A stretch of 64,000 nt of DNA from Lottiidibacillus patelloidae (GTDB lineage: Bacteria > Bacillota > Bacilli > Bacillales > SA5d-4): contig NZ_NPIA01000008.1 of NCBI RefSeq assembly GCF_002262935.1, positions 62,001 to 126,000 on the forward strand, read 5' to 3'. The translations under genes were made by a program, and so were the position numbers. Positions 36,668-44,793 of the stretch are shown here, piece by piece (the stretch's first letter is position 1; every line of letters begins with the position of its first letter). Under the pieces are notes generated by a model. The model did not search any database. It was not told the DNA's origin and saw only the letters and a list, made by a program, of their open reading frames with translations.

Positions 36668-36893
36668 TCTATTCACCTTCTATCATAAATAATGAGAGGT
36701 GTATCACTTCTCCATATTATCCCTATTTTCACAAATTATATAAGTGCACATTCTTTATACCACTAATAAGCGTTAACTTAACTATGCAAATCATTCATTA
36801 TTTAAAAAGTATACTTTTCATTATTTTTGTACATTTATTCTTTATTGGGATATAATAAATAGGAACATACGTTCTTATTAAGGCGGTGCAAAA

Positions 36894-37214
36894 TTGGAAG
36901 AGGAACAATACGAAAAACTAATTCTTTTAGGAATTTACTTACCTTATGTAAAGGATGTACTAATAAAAAAAAATACCAATGGCGCTTATGATCATGCCTT
37001 GGCACTACTTCATGTTGATCTAAGAAAAATGAAAGAAAGATTATATAAAGAACGTATTTCAATAAGACCTATAGACAATGGGCAAAAACTATTTAAAGGA
37101 TTTATTATTTCACAAAAAGGACAAACAATTGAAAAGAGCTTTTTTAAGCCACATATGAAAAACGTAATAAAAACACTAATTGGAAAATACATTGCACAGC
37201 AAAGTTTACTTTAA
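36894..37214 (+). CDS. Hypothetical protein, 106 aa
   Basis: Basic 106-residue protein, EEEQYEKLILLGIYLPYVKD at the start and FKPHMKNVIKTLIGKYIAQQ at the end, with a central RPIDNGQKLFKGFIIS strand. No membrane segment. The TTG at 36894 has GGCGGTG upstream, and a -10-like TATAAT lies at 36851-36856. Unrecognised; a small DNA/RNA-associated protein would suit its charge, but that is speculation. Confidence 0.65.
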   Translation: MEEEQYEKLILLGIYLPYVKDVLIKKNTNGAYDHALALLHVDLRKMKERLYKERISIRPIDNGQKLFKGFIISQKGQTIEKSFFKPHMKNVIKTLIGKYIAQQSLL

Positions 37215-37217
37215 GTA

Positions 37218-37334
37218 TCATTGCGACTTTATTTTCTTTTCGAGCTTTGAAAACTCTTCAGGATTAACAATGCCAATCATTTTCATCAGCACTGTAAATT
37301 TCCAAAGGTTATTTAGTGGTTTTTTACTGTTCAT
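37218..37334 (-). CDS. 38-aa small protein
   Basis: Short ORF beginning NSKKPLNNLWKFTVLMKMIG and ending FSKLEKKIKSQ. A strong GGGGGAG site lies five bases before the ATG at 37334, which decides the start; a longer in-frame ORF to 37481 has no site. Amphipathic, basic, helical. Function unknown. Its stop is three bases from the convergent gene's stop, with no terminator between. Confidence 0.6.
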   Translation of the reverse strand: MNSKKPLNNLWKFTVLMKMIGIVNPEEFSKLEKKIKSQ

Positions 37335-37464
37335 TTTTCTCCCCCTGGTATAATATATGCATTTAGTAAAAATTGTTGCGCGGAGGAAACATTTAGCTGG
37401 ATTGATCTCGTTCACAAGAGGTATATTAATGGAGAAGTAATTGAAATTTAACACTTGTAAAGTA

Positions 37465-37502
37465 AAAAAACTCCCCAGCACTTATGCGGGGGAGTTTTTT
37501 TC
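37465..37502. terminator. Bidirectional terminator before the Ser-rich gene end
   Basis: AACTCCCC pairs with GGGGGAGTT around a 10-base loop, A-run on one side and T-run on the other. Confidence 0.85.
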
Positions 37503-37508
37503 GATTAT

Positions 37509-38942
37509 TTATTTTTTAGGTAACTCTGTGTAATGTGTAATAACTTTAACATTTAATTTTCTTACATCGCAAATATTCTTCTCAGGTACAACAAACGTAA
37601 ACTTCACTTTGAAGTTTGTGCAATTTTCACAATGATCGTTACCCTCTTCGCCATTGCTAGGTACTAAAAATTCTCCGCCTCTAATTCCTATTGTCTTCCC
37701 ATGTTCATCAATTAATAATACCGCAACAGCAACGCAACTATCTGGGCATACATCTTCAATTTTAATACGTGTTTTTAAAATACGAATTTGGTCTTTTAAT
37801 TTTACTGTTTTTTCTACTTTCTTTACAGCTTCACACACTTCAAAATCAGCATCAAAGCCATCTTTTGATTCTACTTCCTTTTCATAGTCGAATTCAGACA
37901 TATCATTACCTCCCCTGTTTTTCTGAGTTATACTATGCTCTTTTTTGGGCGAATGTACCTTGTCTTTTGAAAAACTTTCTGAACTCTCTTCTTCCACTGA
38001 AGTAAAGATATCAATTTCTTCTATTGAACTTTCAGATAAATCTTTTTCGATTAGGAAAGTAGCAAGGTCCTCATATGATTCATCCTTAAATTCGCTCGAT
38101 TCATACATGCTCGACTCCAAGTGTTCGTCTAAACTTTCTTCAAAGAGAATTTTTTCTTCGCTTTCTTGCTCACCTTTATTTACAACAAATTGAAATTTTT
38201 CCTCTTCAAATGATATTTCATTAGATTCAAATACTAAGCCTTCACTTTCCGATTCAGAACTTTCTGACGACTCATCTTTATACTCACTTGAATCGAATTT
38301 CTTTGTTTTTTCTTCATCTTCAAATTCGCTTTCAATATCAAAAAAATCAAGTTCCTCATCGGCTTTTTCAAAATCATTATCATTTTCGTCAAAATATAGT
38401 TTATTCTCATCCGATTCATAAGCAAGCTCGAGTTCATCAGATTCAAATGACAATTCAAAACTTGAACTACTTGAGCTACTTGAACTAGAACTACTTTCAT
38501 TACTATAACTTTCTATTTCACTAAGTACATCATTTTCATTTGACTCATAAAAGTCCTTATGATCTGATTCATGAACATCTTTTTGTGCTGATTCAGAAAT
38601 TTCCTTTTGTTCTGATTCATAAAATAAAACTTGATTTCCCTGCTTATCGTAACGCTCCTTCGATGTTAGTAGCTCCAGTTCATCAGTGCTTTCTTTACTT
38701 TTGCTCTTCTCTTCCTTACTTTTAGTTTTTAAATCCTCTTTTTTAACTACTTCACTACTTGATTCCGAAAGAAAAAATAATTCACTACTACTTTCATCCC
38801 ATTCAGCCAAATCTTCAGATTCCACTAAACTATCAATCACTTCTTGAACTTCTTCAGAAGTCTTTTCTTGACGTCTTATTTCACGTAAGCGGGCTAAAAG
38901 CTCTTTTTCTTCCTTCCCTTTACCAAAGTATTTTTTTCTCAT
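37509..38942 (-). CDS. Acidic Ser/Glu-rich protein with separable C-terminal domain
   Basis: 477 residues. Residues 1-30 are basic (RKKYFGKGKEEKELLARLRE); residues 30-345 are extremely acidic and Ser-rich, with a poly-Ser run of twelve and recurrent F/Y-E-S-D/E-E motifs, and look disordered. Residues 348-477 form a folded domain, VKLKDQIRILKTRIKIEDVC..., with five Cys (CPDSC, CENC, NICD) reminiscent of spore-coat morphogenetic or CotE/YpeP-type modules, but I cannot name it. The start ATG at 38942 follows AGAAGGA. An internal ATG at 37901, eight bases after GGGGAGG, could produce the 130-residue C-terminal domain alone. Confidence 0.75.
   Translation of the reverse strand: MRKKYFGKGKEEKELLARLREIRRQEKTSEEVQEVIDSLVESEDLAEWDESSSELFFLSESSSEVVKKEDLKTKSKEEKSKSKESTDELELLTSKERYDKQGNQVLFYESEQKEISESAQKDVHESDHKDFYESNENDVLSEIESYSNESSSSSSSSSSSSFELSFESDELELAYESDENKLYFDENDNDFEKADEELDFFDIESEFEDEEKTKKFDSSEYKDESSESSESESEGLVFESNEISFEEEKFQFVVNKGEQESEEKILFEESLDEHLESSMYESSEFKDESYEDLATFLIEKDLSESSIEEIDIFTSVEEESSESFSKDKVHSPKKEHSITQKNRGGNDMSEFDYEKEVESKDGFDADFEVCEAVKKVEKTVKLKDQIRILKTRIKIEDVCPDSCVAVAVLLIDEHGKTIGIRGGEFLVPSNGEEGNDHCENCTNFKVKFTFVVPEKNICDVRKLNVKVITHYTELPKK
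37901..37918 (-). promoter_or_regulatory. Strong internal ribosome site and start within the Ser-rich ORF
   Basis: Minus strand CAGGGGAGGTAATGATATG: the ATG at 37901-37899 opens an in-frame 130-codon ORF ending at 37509. The site is stronger than that of the full ORF, suggesting independent translation of the C-terminal domain or a recent fusion of two genes. Confidence 0.65.
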
Positions 38943-39011
38943 CGTCTCATTCCTTCTGCAGTATTTATTCATTCATAACCTATTCAAAACATCTAGGCAG
39001 TGTTCATAAAA

Positions 39012-39045
39012 ACAAAAAAGAAAGCTCGCCAATTTAGCGAGTTAC
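39012..39045 (-). terminator. Orphan terminator-like hairpin upstream of the Ser-rich gene
   Basis: CTCGC-TAAATTG-GCGAG followed on the minus strand by CTTTCTTTTTTGTTTTT. The preceding 90 bases (39046-39135) contain no gene I can identify, so it may end a short untranslated RNA. Confidence 0.5.
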
Positions 39046-39134
39046 GTTGAGATAATATGAAAAATAGCTAAGTGACGTCATAATTTCAAATAATGAACAA
39101 GTTCTATAAAGAAAATTTTGGTTTTTCTCCATTA

Positions 39135-39165
39135 AAAAAAGGCGACTCATCGTCGCCTTAAAAAT
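39135..39165 (-). terminator. Terminator of the 2-oxoglutarate oxygenase gene
   Basis: GGCGACGATGAGTCGCC hairpin with a T-run on the minus strand, 10 bases after the stop. Confidence 0.85.
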
Positions 39166-39175
39166 TCTAAAATTA

Positions 39176-40129
39176 TTATTCTTTAATTAGACCGATTTCA
39201 ACTAAGCGTTGGTATAAGAAATCGCCTGCTGTAATAGTAGGGTACTTTTCTGGATTTTCATCAGTAATCGTAGAAGGAATCGTTTGTAACAATGCATTCG
39301 GGTATGGGTGCACGAAGAATGGCATTGAAAAACGAGATGTATTTTTAGCAGCACCTGCTGGATTTACAACACGGTGTGTAGTAGCTGGAATGAATTCGTT
39401 CGTAATACGAGAAAGCATATCACCAGCGTCAACAATTAATTGGCCTTTTTCCGCTTCAACGGGATGCCATTCACCATCACTTAATAATTCTAACCCAGAT
39501 TCAGTAGCTTCTGGTAAAATTGTAATTAAGTTAATGTCTTCATGTGCTCCTGCACGGACTGCATTCGGATCAGCATCTTCACCGATTGGTGGATAATGAA
39601 TTGCACGGATAATTGAGTTTCCATTTGTGATCATATCTGTAAAGAAGTCTTGACGTAAATCGAAGTACATCGCTAAAGCTTCTAACATAATTTTTGCTAC
39701 ACGCTCAAGCTCTGTATAAAGGCCTAAATTTAAAGATTTCATTTCTGGAATTTCTTCCACCCACACGTTTTTAGGGTATATATAACTTAAAGGATGTCCA
39801 TCTGGAACTTGTTGTCCAACATGCCAAAATTCTTTTAGATCTGCAACTTTAGCATCTTTCGCCTTCTCTTTACCAAATCCAGTGTATCCACGTACGCCAC
39901 CTTCATTAGTATCATATTTCGACTTTGTTTCTACAGGTAAACCAAAGAACTTTTGGAAAACATCGTAGTTTTTATCTAATAAATTATGGTCAACGCCATG
40001 ACCTTCTAAAATAATAAATCCAATATTACGTAATGATTCTCCAAACTTTTGTGCAAACTCTTTACGCTGTTCAGATGTACCATGCGTATAATCTTTTAAA
40101 TTTAATGTTGTAACTAATGGTTGTTTCAA
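39176..40129 (-). CDS. 2-oxoglutarate/Fe(II)-dependent oxygenase, isopenicillin N synthase-like
   Basis: 317-residue oxygenase of the IPNS/plant-2OGD type. The iron triad is His and Asp in RAGAHEDINLITIL and His in ATTHRVVNP; Arg-x-Ser for 2-oxoglutarate occurs in NTSRFSMPFF. The N-terminal part (ESLRNIGFIILEGHGVD) matches the DIOX_N domain. It probably hydroxylates or desaturates a small molecule; the substrate is unknown and no pathway partner is adjacent. I choose the TTG at 40129, nine bases after GGAGG; the open frame continues upstream without a site. Enzymes of this type are more usual in actinobacteria, cyanobacteria and eukaryotes. Confidence 0.85.
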   Translation of the reverse strand: MKQPLVTTLNLKDYTHGTSEQRKEFAQKFGESLRNIGFIILEGHGVDHNLLDKNYDVFQKFFGLPVETKSKYDTNEGGVRGYTGFGKEKAKDAKVADLKEFWHVGQQVPDGHPLSYIYPKNVWVEEIPEMKSLNLGLYTELERVAKIMLEALAMYFDLRQDFFTDMITNGNSIIRAIHYPPIGEDADPNAVRAGAHEDINLITILPEATESGLELLSDGEWHPVEAEKGQLIVDAGDMLSRITNEFIPATTHRVVNPAGAAKNTSRFSMPFFVHPYPNALLQTIPSTITDENPEKYPTITAGDFLYQRLVEIGLIKE

Positions 40130-40355
40130 CAGAAATACCCTCCTAATAGTTAAGCGCTTTCTTTTGACTCTTTTCGACAATTATAATCTATCACTCCGAT
40201 ATACCAAGGTCAACACGTTTCCTTTCATTTATAAAATGTTATATTTTTCTTAATTTTCAATTCATTATTATATAAAAAGGGAATTGCCCTATCATTGTCG
40301 TATTAAGATTAAGAATATATAAATTTCTCTATATTAGTTAAGGCGGTGAGTGCTC

Positions 40356-41774
40356 TTGTTTGAAGCTTCTATTACTAATAAAAAGGCTAGTGATTATTTG
40401 AAAGGTAATACTAATAAGTGGGAATGGAATATTAAAAAAAATAAAATTAGTCGCTCCGGCTCTTTACTTACATTACTGGACTGTTCAGAGGAAGAAATTG
40501 GATTTACGTTCGACTCCTTTTTAAAGCGGATACATTCCGATGATGTTAATGAGGTTCGTAAAGTAGTTGCCCGTACGATTGAGAATAAAACTTCCTATAA
40601 ACTAGAGTATAGGTTTATAACACCTGCAGGTAGAGAATTAATTGTGCATGACCAAGCGCACACAATCTTAGATGAATTTGGTGAGGTAGAAGGTTTATCT
40701 GGTGTAATTAAAGATATTACACTTCGTAGAAAAGCTGATAAAGCTTTGTGGAAGACAGAATATAAACTAGCTGTCGCCCATAAGATTGCACGACTTGTCA
40801 GCTGGGAATACGAACCAAGTACCAATCGAATTACTTGGTCTGAAGGAATACATGAACTTTTAGGCAGTGAGCCTAGAACAATCGAACAATTTCGTTCGTA
40901 TATTCATCCTAACGATTTAGATTTTGTAAAACGAATTGGTGAAGCTTCTAATTTTGGAGAACCATATAATATCGAATATCGTCTAATTAAACAAGATGGT
41001 ACACAAATAAATGTATATGAACAAGCTGAGGTTTTCTTTAACTCAGATGGGAAAATCGAACGAAAAATCGGTACTCTTCAAGATATAACGGAACGGAAGA
41101 AAACAGAAGAAAGACTGTTAAACTCTGAAAAACTATCGGTTGTTGGCCAATTAGCTGCTGGTGTTGCTCATGAGATTAGGAACCCCTTAACATCTTTAAG
41201 AGGCTTTATTCAACTACTCGATGGAGGGATATCTAGTAAAGAATATTACAAAATCATGCTAGATGAATTAGATAGAATTGAATTTATTGTTAGTGAATTT
41301 TTAAACCTAGCTAAACCTCAATCTACAAACTTTGAAAATTATAACCCAGTAGAATTATTACAAGGTGTCATTTCATTACTAAAAACAGAAGCAAATTTAC
41401 AAAACATTACGATCGAACTTGATATAAAAAAGGAAGTCCAAGAAATTTACTGTGAGAAAAACCAAATTAAGCAAGTTTACATAAATATGTTTAAAAACGC
41501 GATGGATGCTATGCCAAAAGGTGGTGTCATTAAAGTAACGGTTGATGTCATGCCTTGTAATTATTTATTGATTCAATTTAAGGACGAAGGAGTAGGTATT
41601 CCAAAAGAACGATTAAAGAAAATCGGTGAGCCTTTTTACTCAACCAAAGAAAAAGGGACAGGATTAGGAATCATGATTTGTGATCGAATCATTGCAAGAC
41701 ATGGTGGCGAAATATCTTTTGAAAGTGAAGAGAATGTTGGAACAACTGTCTCCATTTCAATACCAATTAAATAG
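40356..41774 (+). CDS. PAS-PAS sensor histidine kinase, sporulation-kinase-like
   Basis: 472 residues, no membrane segments: two PAS domains with PAC motifs (about residues 20-120, ending GVIKDITLRRKADKA, and 130-240, ending GTLQDITERKKTEE), then HisKA with His272 in GVAHEIRNPLTSLRGF, and the HATPase_c with N-box KNAMDAMPKGG and G-boxes DEGVGIPKE and GTGLGI. The H-box region is of the KinA/KinE type that feeds the Spo0F phosphorelay in Bacillus, and no response regulator gene is adjacent, so an orphan sporulation kinase is likely. TTG at 40356 is nine bases after GGCGG. Cytoplasmic sensor of unknown signal. Confidence 0.88.
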   Translation: MFEASITNKKASDYLKGNTNKWEWNIKKNKISRSGSLLTLLDCSEEEIGFTFDSFLKRIHSDDVNEVRKVVARTIENKTSYKLEYRFITPAGRELIVHDQAHTILDEFGEVEGLSGVIKDITLRRKADKALWKTEYKLAVAHKIARLVSWEYEPSTNRITWSEGIHELLGSEPRTIEQFRSYIHPNDLDFVKRIGEASNFGEPYNIEYRLIKQDGTQINVYEQAEVFFNSDGKIERKIGTLQDITERKKTEERLLNSEKLSVVGQLAAGVAHEIRNPLTSLRGFIQLLDGGISSKEYYKIMLDELDRIEFIVSEFLNLAKPQSTNFENYNPVELLQGVISLLKTEANLQNITIELDIKKEVQEIYCEKNQIKQVYINMFKNAMDAMPKGGVIKVTVDVMPCNYLLIQFKDEGVGIPKERLKKIGEPFYSTKEKGTGLGIMICDRIIARHGGEISFESEENVGTTVSISIPIK

Positions 41775-41785
41775 TTAAGAAGGAA

Positions 41786-41812
41786 AGGACGGAAGACCGT
41801 CTTTTTTTTTGT
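41786..41812 (+). terminator. Terminator of the PAS-PAS kinase gene
   Basis: GACGG-AAGA-CCGTC with a following run of nine T. Confidence 0.75.
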
Positions 41813-41920
41813 CCTTTTTTATCTGATTACTGGCAATCACAATTCCCTTCTTTTTGCATATACTATCAAACCTTATGGGTGCCCACATTTTTATCAATAA
41901 ATACGAAAAGGGTGTATTTT

Positions 41921-43357
41921 ATGGAATTAACGATTGCGCATTGGCTATATGCATTAGTAACTTTTGTTGTCATAGTCACGATGGTATTTCGGAAAGGTGT
42001 CGTGCTACCAACTTTGTTAGGTACGTTACTCATTGCCGTTGTTTATAAAGGAAGTATTGTCGGCGGCTTTACTTCTGTTTTTAATGCAAACTTAGTAGCT
42101 GCTAAAGAACTATTTAGTATCTTTTTAATTATTACTTTTATGTTTGCATTGCTTCATGCTTTAAAGGACATTGGATCGGACCGGCTAATGATAGAGCCTA
42201 TTCAAAAAATAATGAAAAATGGGCATGTTGGATTTTTAGTCCTTATCATATCTACTTTTATTATTTCTCTGTTTTTCTGGCCAACTCCAGCTGTTCCCTT
42301 AATTTGTGCGTTATTAGTACCTGCTGCAGTTAGAGCAGGTCTGCCAATCATGGCAGCTGCGATGGCAGTCGCACTTGCTGGCCAAGGGATGGCACTATCT
42401 TCGGACTACGTTATGCAAATTGCACCAATGCTTAGTGCAAAATCTGCCGGACTAGACACAGCTGTAGTTGCTGATAAGGCAATAATTTTATCCTTAATTA
42501 CTGGAATTATTGCAATTTTAGCTACTTATTTAATGTTTAGGAAGAAAATGAGAAAGAAAGATGATCCTACGATTGATGTTGAATTAAGTGCATTAGGAGG
42601 AATAGGTTCATCTAATACTAAAGAAAACGAAGTTAAACCTATTAAAGACATTTGGAGTAAAGTATTTGCCTTGCTTGTACCTCTCTCCATGTTGGCAGTC
42701 ATGATTTATATGGTATCAACGAAAGTAAGTAGCGGACGTATGGGAGGATTTGAAGGTGGCGATGGTGCAGCATTCATTGGTGGTGTTGCCATCTTACTTC
42801 TAGCACTCGCAACCTTATCTTTTAAAAAGGCAAGTGCTTTTGATCGGATTAGTGTTCACATTACTGAAGGATTTGTATTTGCTTTTAAAGCTATGGGACC
42901 TGTTATTCCGATCGCCGGATTTTTCTTTTTAGGAAGCAGTGACTTTGCCCCAAGTATTCTTTCATTAGGTGAAGGAGATGCCACACCTGCATTTTTATTT
43001 GACTTAGTTGCCTCTGCACAAGAACACATTCCACAAAGTTCATTTTTAACTGCCTTTGGTATTCTAGTGATTGGTATGATAACTGGTCTTGATGGCTCAG
43101 GTTTTTCTGGGTTACCACTTACAGGTGCATTATCTGGTGCACTAGCAAATGGTGCTGGATTAGACCCGGCAACACTTGCAGCAATTGGGCAAATGGGTGC
43201 TATTTGGACTGGTGGAGGAACATTAATTGCTTGGTCATCACTTGTTGCTGTTGCTGGTTTTTGTGGCGTATCGGCACTTGATTTAGCAAGGAAAAACTTC
43301 TTCCCCGTGTTACTAGGATTAATTGCCTCAACAGCAATTGCCGTATTATTTCTATAG
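41921..43357 (+). CDS. Multi-pass transporter, ion-transporter-superfamily-like
   Basis: 478 residues with about twelve hydrophobic helices. Two similar halves are suggested by FWPTPAVPLICALLVPAAVRAG with GQGMALSSDY, and GLDGSGFSGLPLTGALSGAL with GQMGAIWTGGGTLIAWS, which resemble the re-entrant loops of the ion-transporter (CitM/DcuC/GntP-like) superfamily. I do not recognise the exact family and cannot name a substrate. The ATG at 41921 follows AAGGGTG; an upstream in-frame ATG at 41879 lacks a site. It follows the kinase gene and its terminator, so it is separately transcribed. A central loop (KKDDPTIDVEL to PIKDIW) is cytoplasmic. Confidence 0.8.
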   Translation: MELTIAHWLYALVTFVVIVTMVFRKGVVLPTLLGTLLIAVVYKGSIVGGFTSVFNANLVAAKELFSIFLIITFMFALLHALKDIGSDRLMIEPIQKIMKNGHVGFLVLIISTFIISLFFWPTPAVPLICALLVPAAVRAGLPIMAAAMAVALAGQGMALSSDYVMQIAPMLSAKSAGLDTAVVADKAIILSLITGIIAILATYLMFRKKMRKKDDPTIDVELSALGGIGSSNTKENEVKPIKDIWSKVFALLVPLSMLAVMIYMVSTKVSSGRMGGFEGGDGAAFIGGVAILLLALATLSFKKASAFDRISVHITEGFVFAFKAMGPVIPIAGFFFLGSSDFAPSILSLGEGDATPAFLFDLVASAQEHIPQSSFLTAFGILVIGMITGLDGSGFSGLPLTGALSGALANGAGLDPATLAAIGQMGAIWTGGGTLIAWSSLVAVAGFCGVSALDLARKNFFPVLLGLIASTAIAVLFL

Positions 43358-43366
43358 CTTCGTTAA

Positions 43367-43395
43367 AAATCCCGCTTTAAGTAAGCGGGATTTAT
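43367..43395 (+). terminator. Terminator of the transporter gene
   Basis: AAATCCCGCTT pairs with AAGCGGGATTT around TAAGT; followed by ATTTATT. Confidence 0.8.
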
Positions 43396-43461
43396 TTATT
43401 GCAAAATTTATTGTTTAGACCTGTATTCAAAAAGTACTAGATAGAAAGTAAAACTATAATA

Positions 43462-43650
43462 TTAAAATGCTTTATTTAGCTCATAAGTAGGTTGGTTTTT
43501 GTTAATTTCTTCATTTCTACTTTTAACTAAGGCTTCCTGAACACTTTCTTCCATTGAAAATTCCGTATCATTTGCAGGTGAAATATTGGACTGAGCTTGT
43601 AACACCTTTTTAATATTTTCTTCCTGCTGCTTATTTTCCTTTAGTGACAA
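43462..43650 (-). CDS. Small hypothetical protein, about 62 aa
   Basis: Hydrophilic, Gln/Glu-rich protein (LKENKQQEENIKKVLQAQSN, then MEESVQEALVKSRNEEINKN). The AAGGAGG site favours the TTG at 43650 (10-base spacing) over the TTG at 43659 (2-base spacing). Composition and size resemble spore-associated small proteins, without a recognisable SASP motif. Function unknown. Confidence 0.6.
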   Translation of the reverse strand: MSLKENKQQEENIKKVLQAQSNISPANDTEFSMEESVQEALVKSRNEEINKNQPTYELNKAF

Positions 43651-43752
43651 CCGACTCAAACCTCCTTTTTCCCTTTTCGTTATCGTAACCTTCGATAATT
43701 ATCATTATTCATATGTAATATACATAAAGACATCAGAAAGAATTAAAACATA

Positions 43753-43781
43753 AAAGAGGTGGCCAAATGACCACCTCAAGT
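43753..43781 (-). terminator. Terminator of the YjcZ-family gene
   Basis: GAGGTGGTCATTTGGCCACCTC hairpin and TTTTA on the minus strand, 12 bases after the stop. Confidence 0.8.
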
Positions 43782-43791
43782 AATTATATTT

Positions 43792-43884
43792 TTAGTAGTT
43801 GCTCCAAGAAGCACCAACAATTATTAACAAGATAAATAACACAACGATTAAGGCAAATCCGCCACCAAGTCCGTATTCAGACAT
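43792..43884 (-). CDS. YjcZ-family sporulation peptide, 30 aa
   Basis: Very short gene: MSEYGLGGGFALIVVLFI then a second hydrophobic half LLIIVGASWSNY. A Tyr/Gly-rich head and one hydrophobic helix are the defining pattern of YjcZ-family peptides, which are produced in sporulating Bacillus and enter the spore. The ATG at 43884 has GGAGGAATGATCA upstream, and a clean terminator follows. Probably inserted in a spore membrane. It lies next to the repeat protein at 43982. Confidence 0.88.
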   Translation of the reverse strand: MSEYGLGGGFALIVVLFILLIIVGASWSNY

Positions 43885-43981
43885 TGATCATTCCTCCTAA
43901 TTTTTATTTATTGTTACAGTTATACTTTATGTGTGAGGTCCCAATGTCGTAATAGGTCATTAGCGGAGTTTTTCTTATTGC

Positions 43982-44662
43982 TTAGTAGAACGGAAAGAAT
44001 GGGAAAAAGAAGCGTCGAATTCCGAAAAACGGGAAGCGGAATCGTCTAAATCGACGGAATCGTCTACGATAAGGGTAGCCATAGCCTCCATAACCGTATC
44101 CTCCGTATCCGCCATACCCTCCGTATGTGCGATCAAAGTCGTCATCCTCATCTAGATCATCATCATCACGATTTTCTGGCATATCACCGACTGGAACTAG
44201 CATGTAAACATTTTTATCATCTACTTTTTCAATAATTCCATCCTGCATTTTTCCATCTTTCATTTCCATCATAACGAAGTATAATTGATATTTTTTGCAA
44301 TGGTCATGCATTTCCTTTTCACTTAATTCACCCATACCATCATATGGCATCATTCCTCCTTGTGGCATCATTCCTCCTTGTGGCATCATTCCTCCTTGTG
44401 GCATCATTCCTCCTTGCGGCATCATTCCTCCTTGTGGCATCATTCCTCCTTGTGGCATCATTCCTCCTTGCGGCATCATTCCTCCTTGCGGCATCATTCC
44501 TCCTTGCGGCATCATTCCTCCTTGCGGCATCATTCCTCCTTGCGGCATCATTCCTCCTTGCGGCATCATTCCTCCTTGCGGCATCATTCCTCCTTGCGGC
44601 ATCATTCCTCCTTGCGGCATCATTCCGCCGTATGGCATATTCATGTTTGTCTCATGATTCAT
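43982..44662 (-). CDS. MMPQGG-repeat protein with acidic and Gly/Tyr/Arg-Phe-rich tail
   Basis: 226 residues with four zones: N-terminus NHETNMNMPYGG; fifteen perfect MMPQGG hexapeptides (residues 14-103); a folded-looking segment, MHDHCKKYQLYFVMMEMKDG and GIIEKVDDKNVYMLVPVGD, resembling a small Sm/SH3-like barrel; then an acidic run, GYGGYGYGG repeats and an Arg/Phe-rich end (RRRFRRFRRFRFPFF). Such composition fits a spore-coat or surface structural protein. The neighbouring gene at 44794 has the same type of central module. Start ATG at 44662 with GAGAGTG upstream (weak). No transmembrane helix in the classical sense. Confidence 0.8.
   Translation of the reverse strand: MNHETNMNMPYGGMMPQGGMMPQGGMMPQGGMMPQGGMMPQGGMMPQGGMMPQGGMMPQGGMMPQGGMMPQGGMMPQGGMMPQGGMMPQGGMMPQGGMMPQGGMMPYDGMGELSEKEMHDHCKKYQLYFVMMEMKDGKMQDGIIEKVDDKNVYMLVPVGDMPENRDDDDLDEDDDFDRTYGGYGGYGGYGYGGYGYPYRRRFRRFRRFRFPFFGIRRFFFPFFPFY
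44346..44633. repeat. 18-bp tandem repeat, 16 units
   Basis: Unit GGCATCATTCCTCCTTG plus T or C, repeated without spacers every 18 bases from 44346; the 16th unit is diverged (encodes PYGG). Units differ only at the third base of the Pro codon (CCA or CCG on the coding strand), so the array was homogenised recently. It encodes the MMPQGG repeats. Confidence 0.95.
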
Positions 44663-44744
44663 TCAATAATCACTCTCTTTCTTATTAATTTCAAAATATC
44701 ATATTCATCCTTTAGGTATTTGTTTATGAAATGGGCTTTTCCTA

Positions 44745-44778
44745 TGTAAAAAAACCTCCCTAAACAGTGAGAGAGGCT
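44745..44778 (-). terminator. Terminator of the 90-aa gene
   Basis: CCTCTCTCACTGTTTAGGGAGG imperfect hairpin followed by TTTTTTT on the minus strand. Confidence 0.65.
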
Positions 44779-44793
44779 ATACAATTGAATGTT

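Noticed and set aside
37346-37451. Possible tiny plus-strand ORF with GGAGG at 37383 near a TATAAT at 37349
   Set aside because: No ATG, GTG or TTG lies at a workable distance in the natural-looking frame; the only ATG ORF (27 codons) lacks a ribosome site.
44295-44749. Plus-strand ORFs across the 18-bp repeat array and the idea of a CRISPR array
   Set aside because: The repeats are contiguous without spacers and encode MMPQGG on the minus strand; the plus-strand frames are mere by-products of an 18-bp unit.
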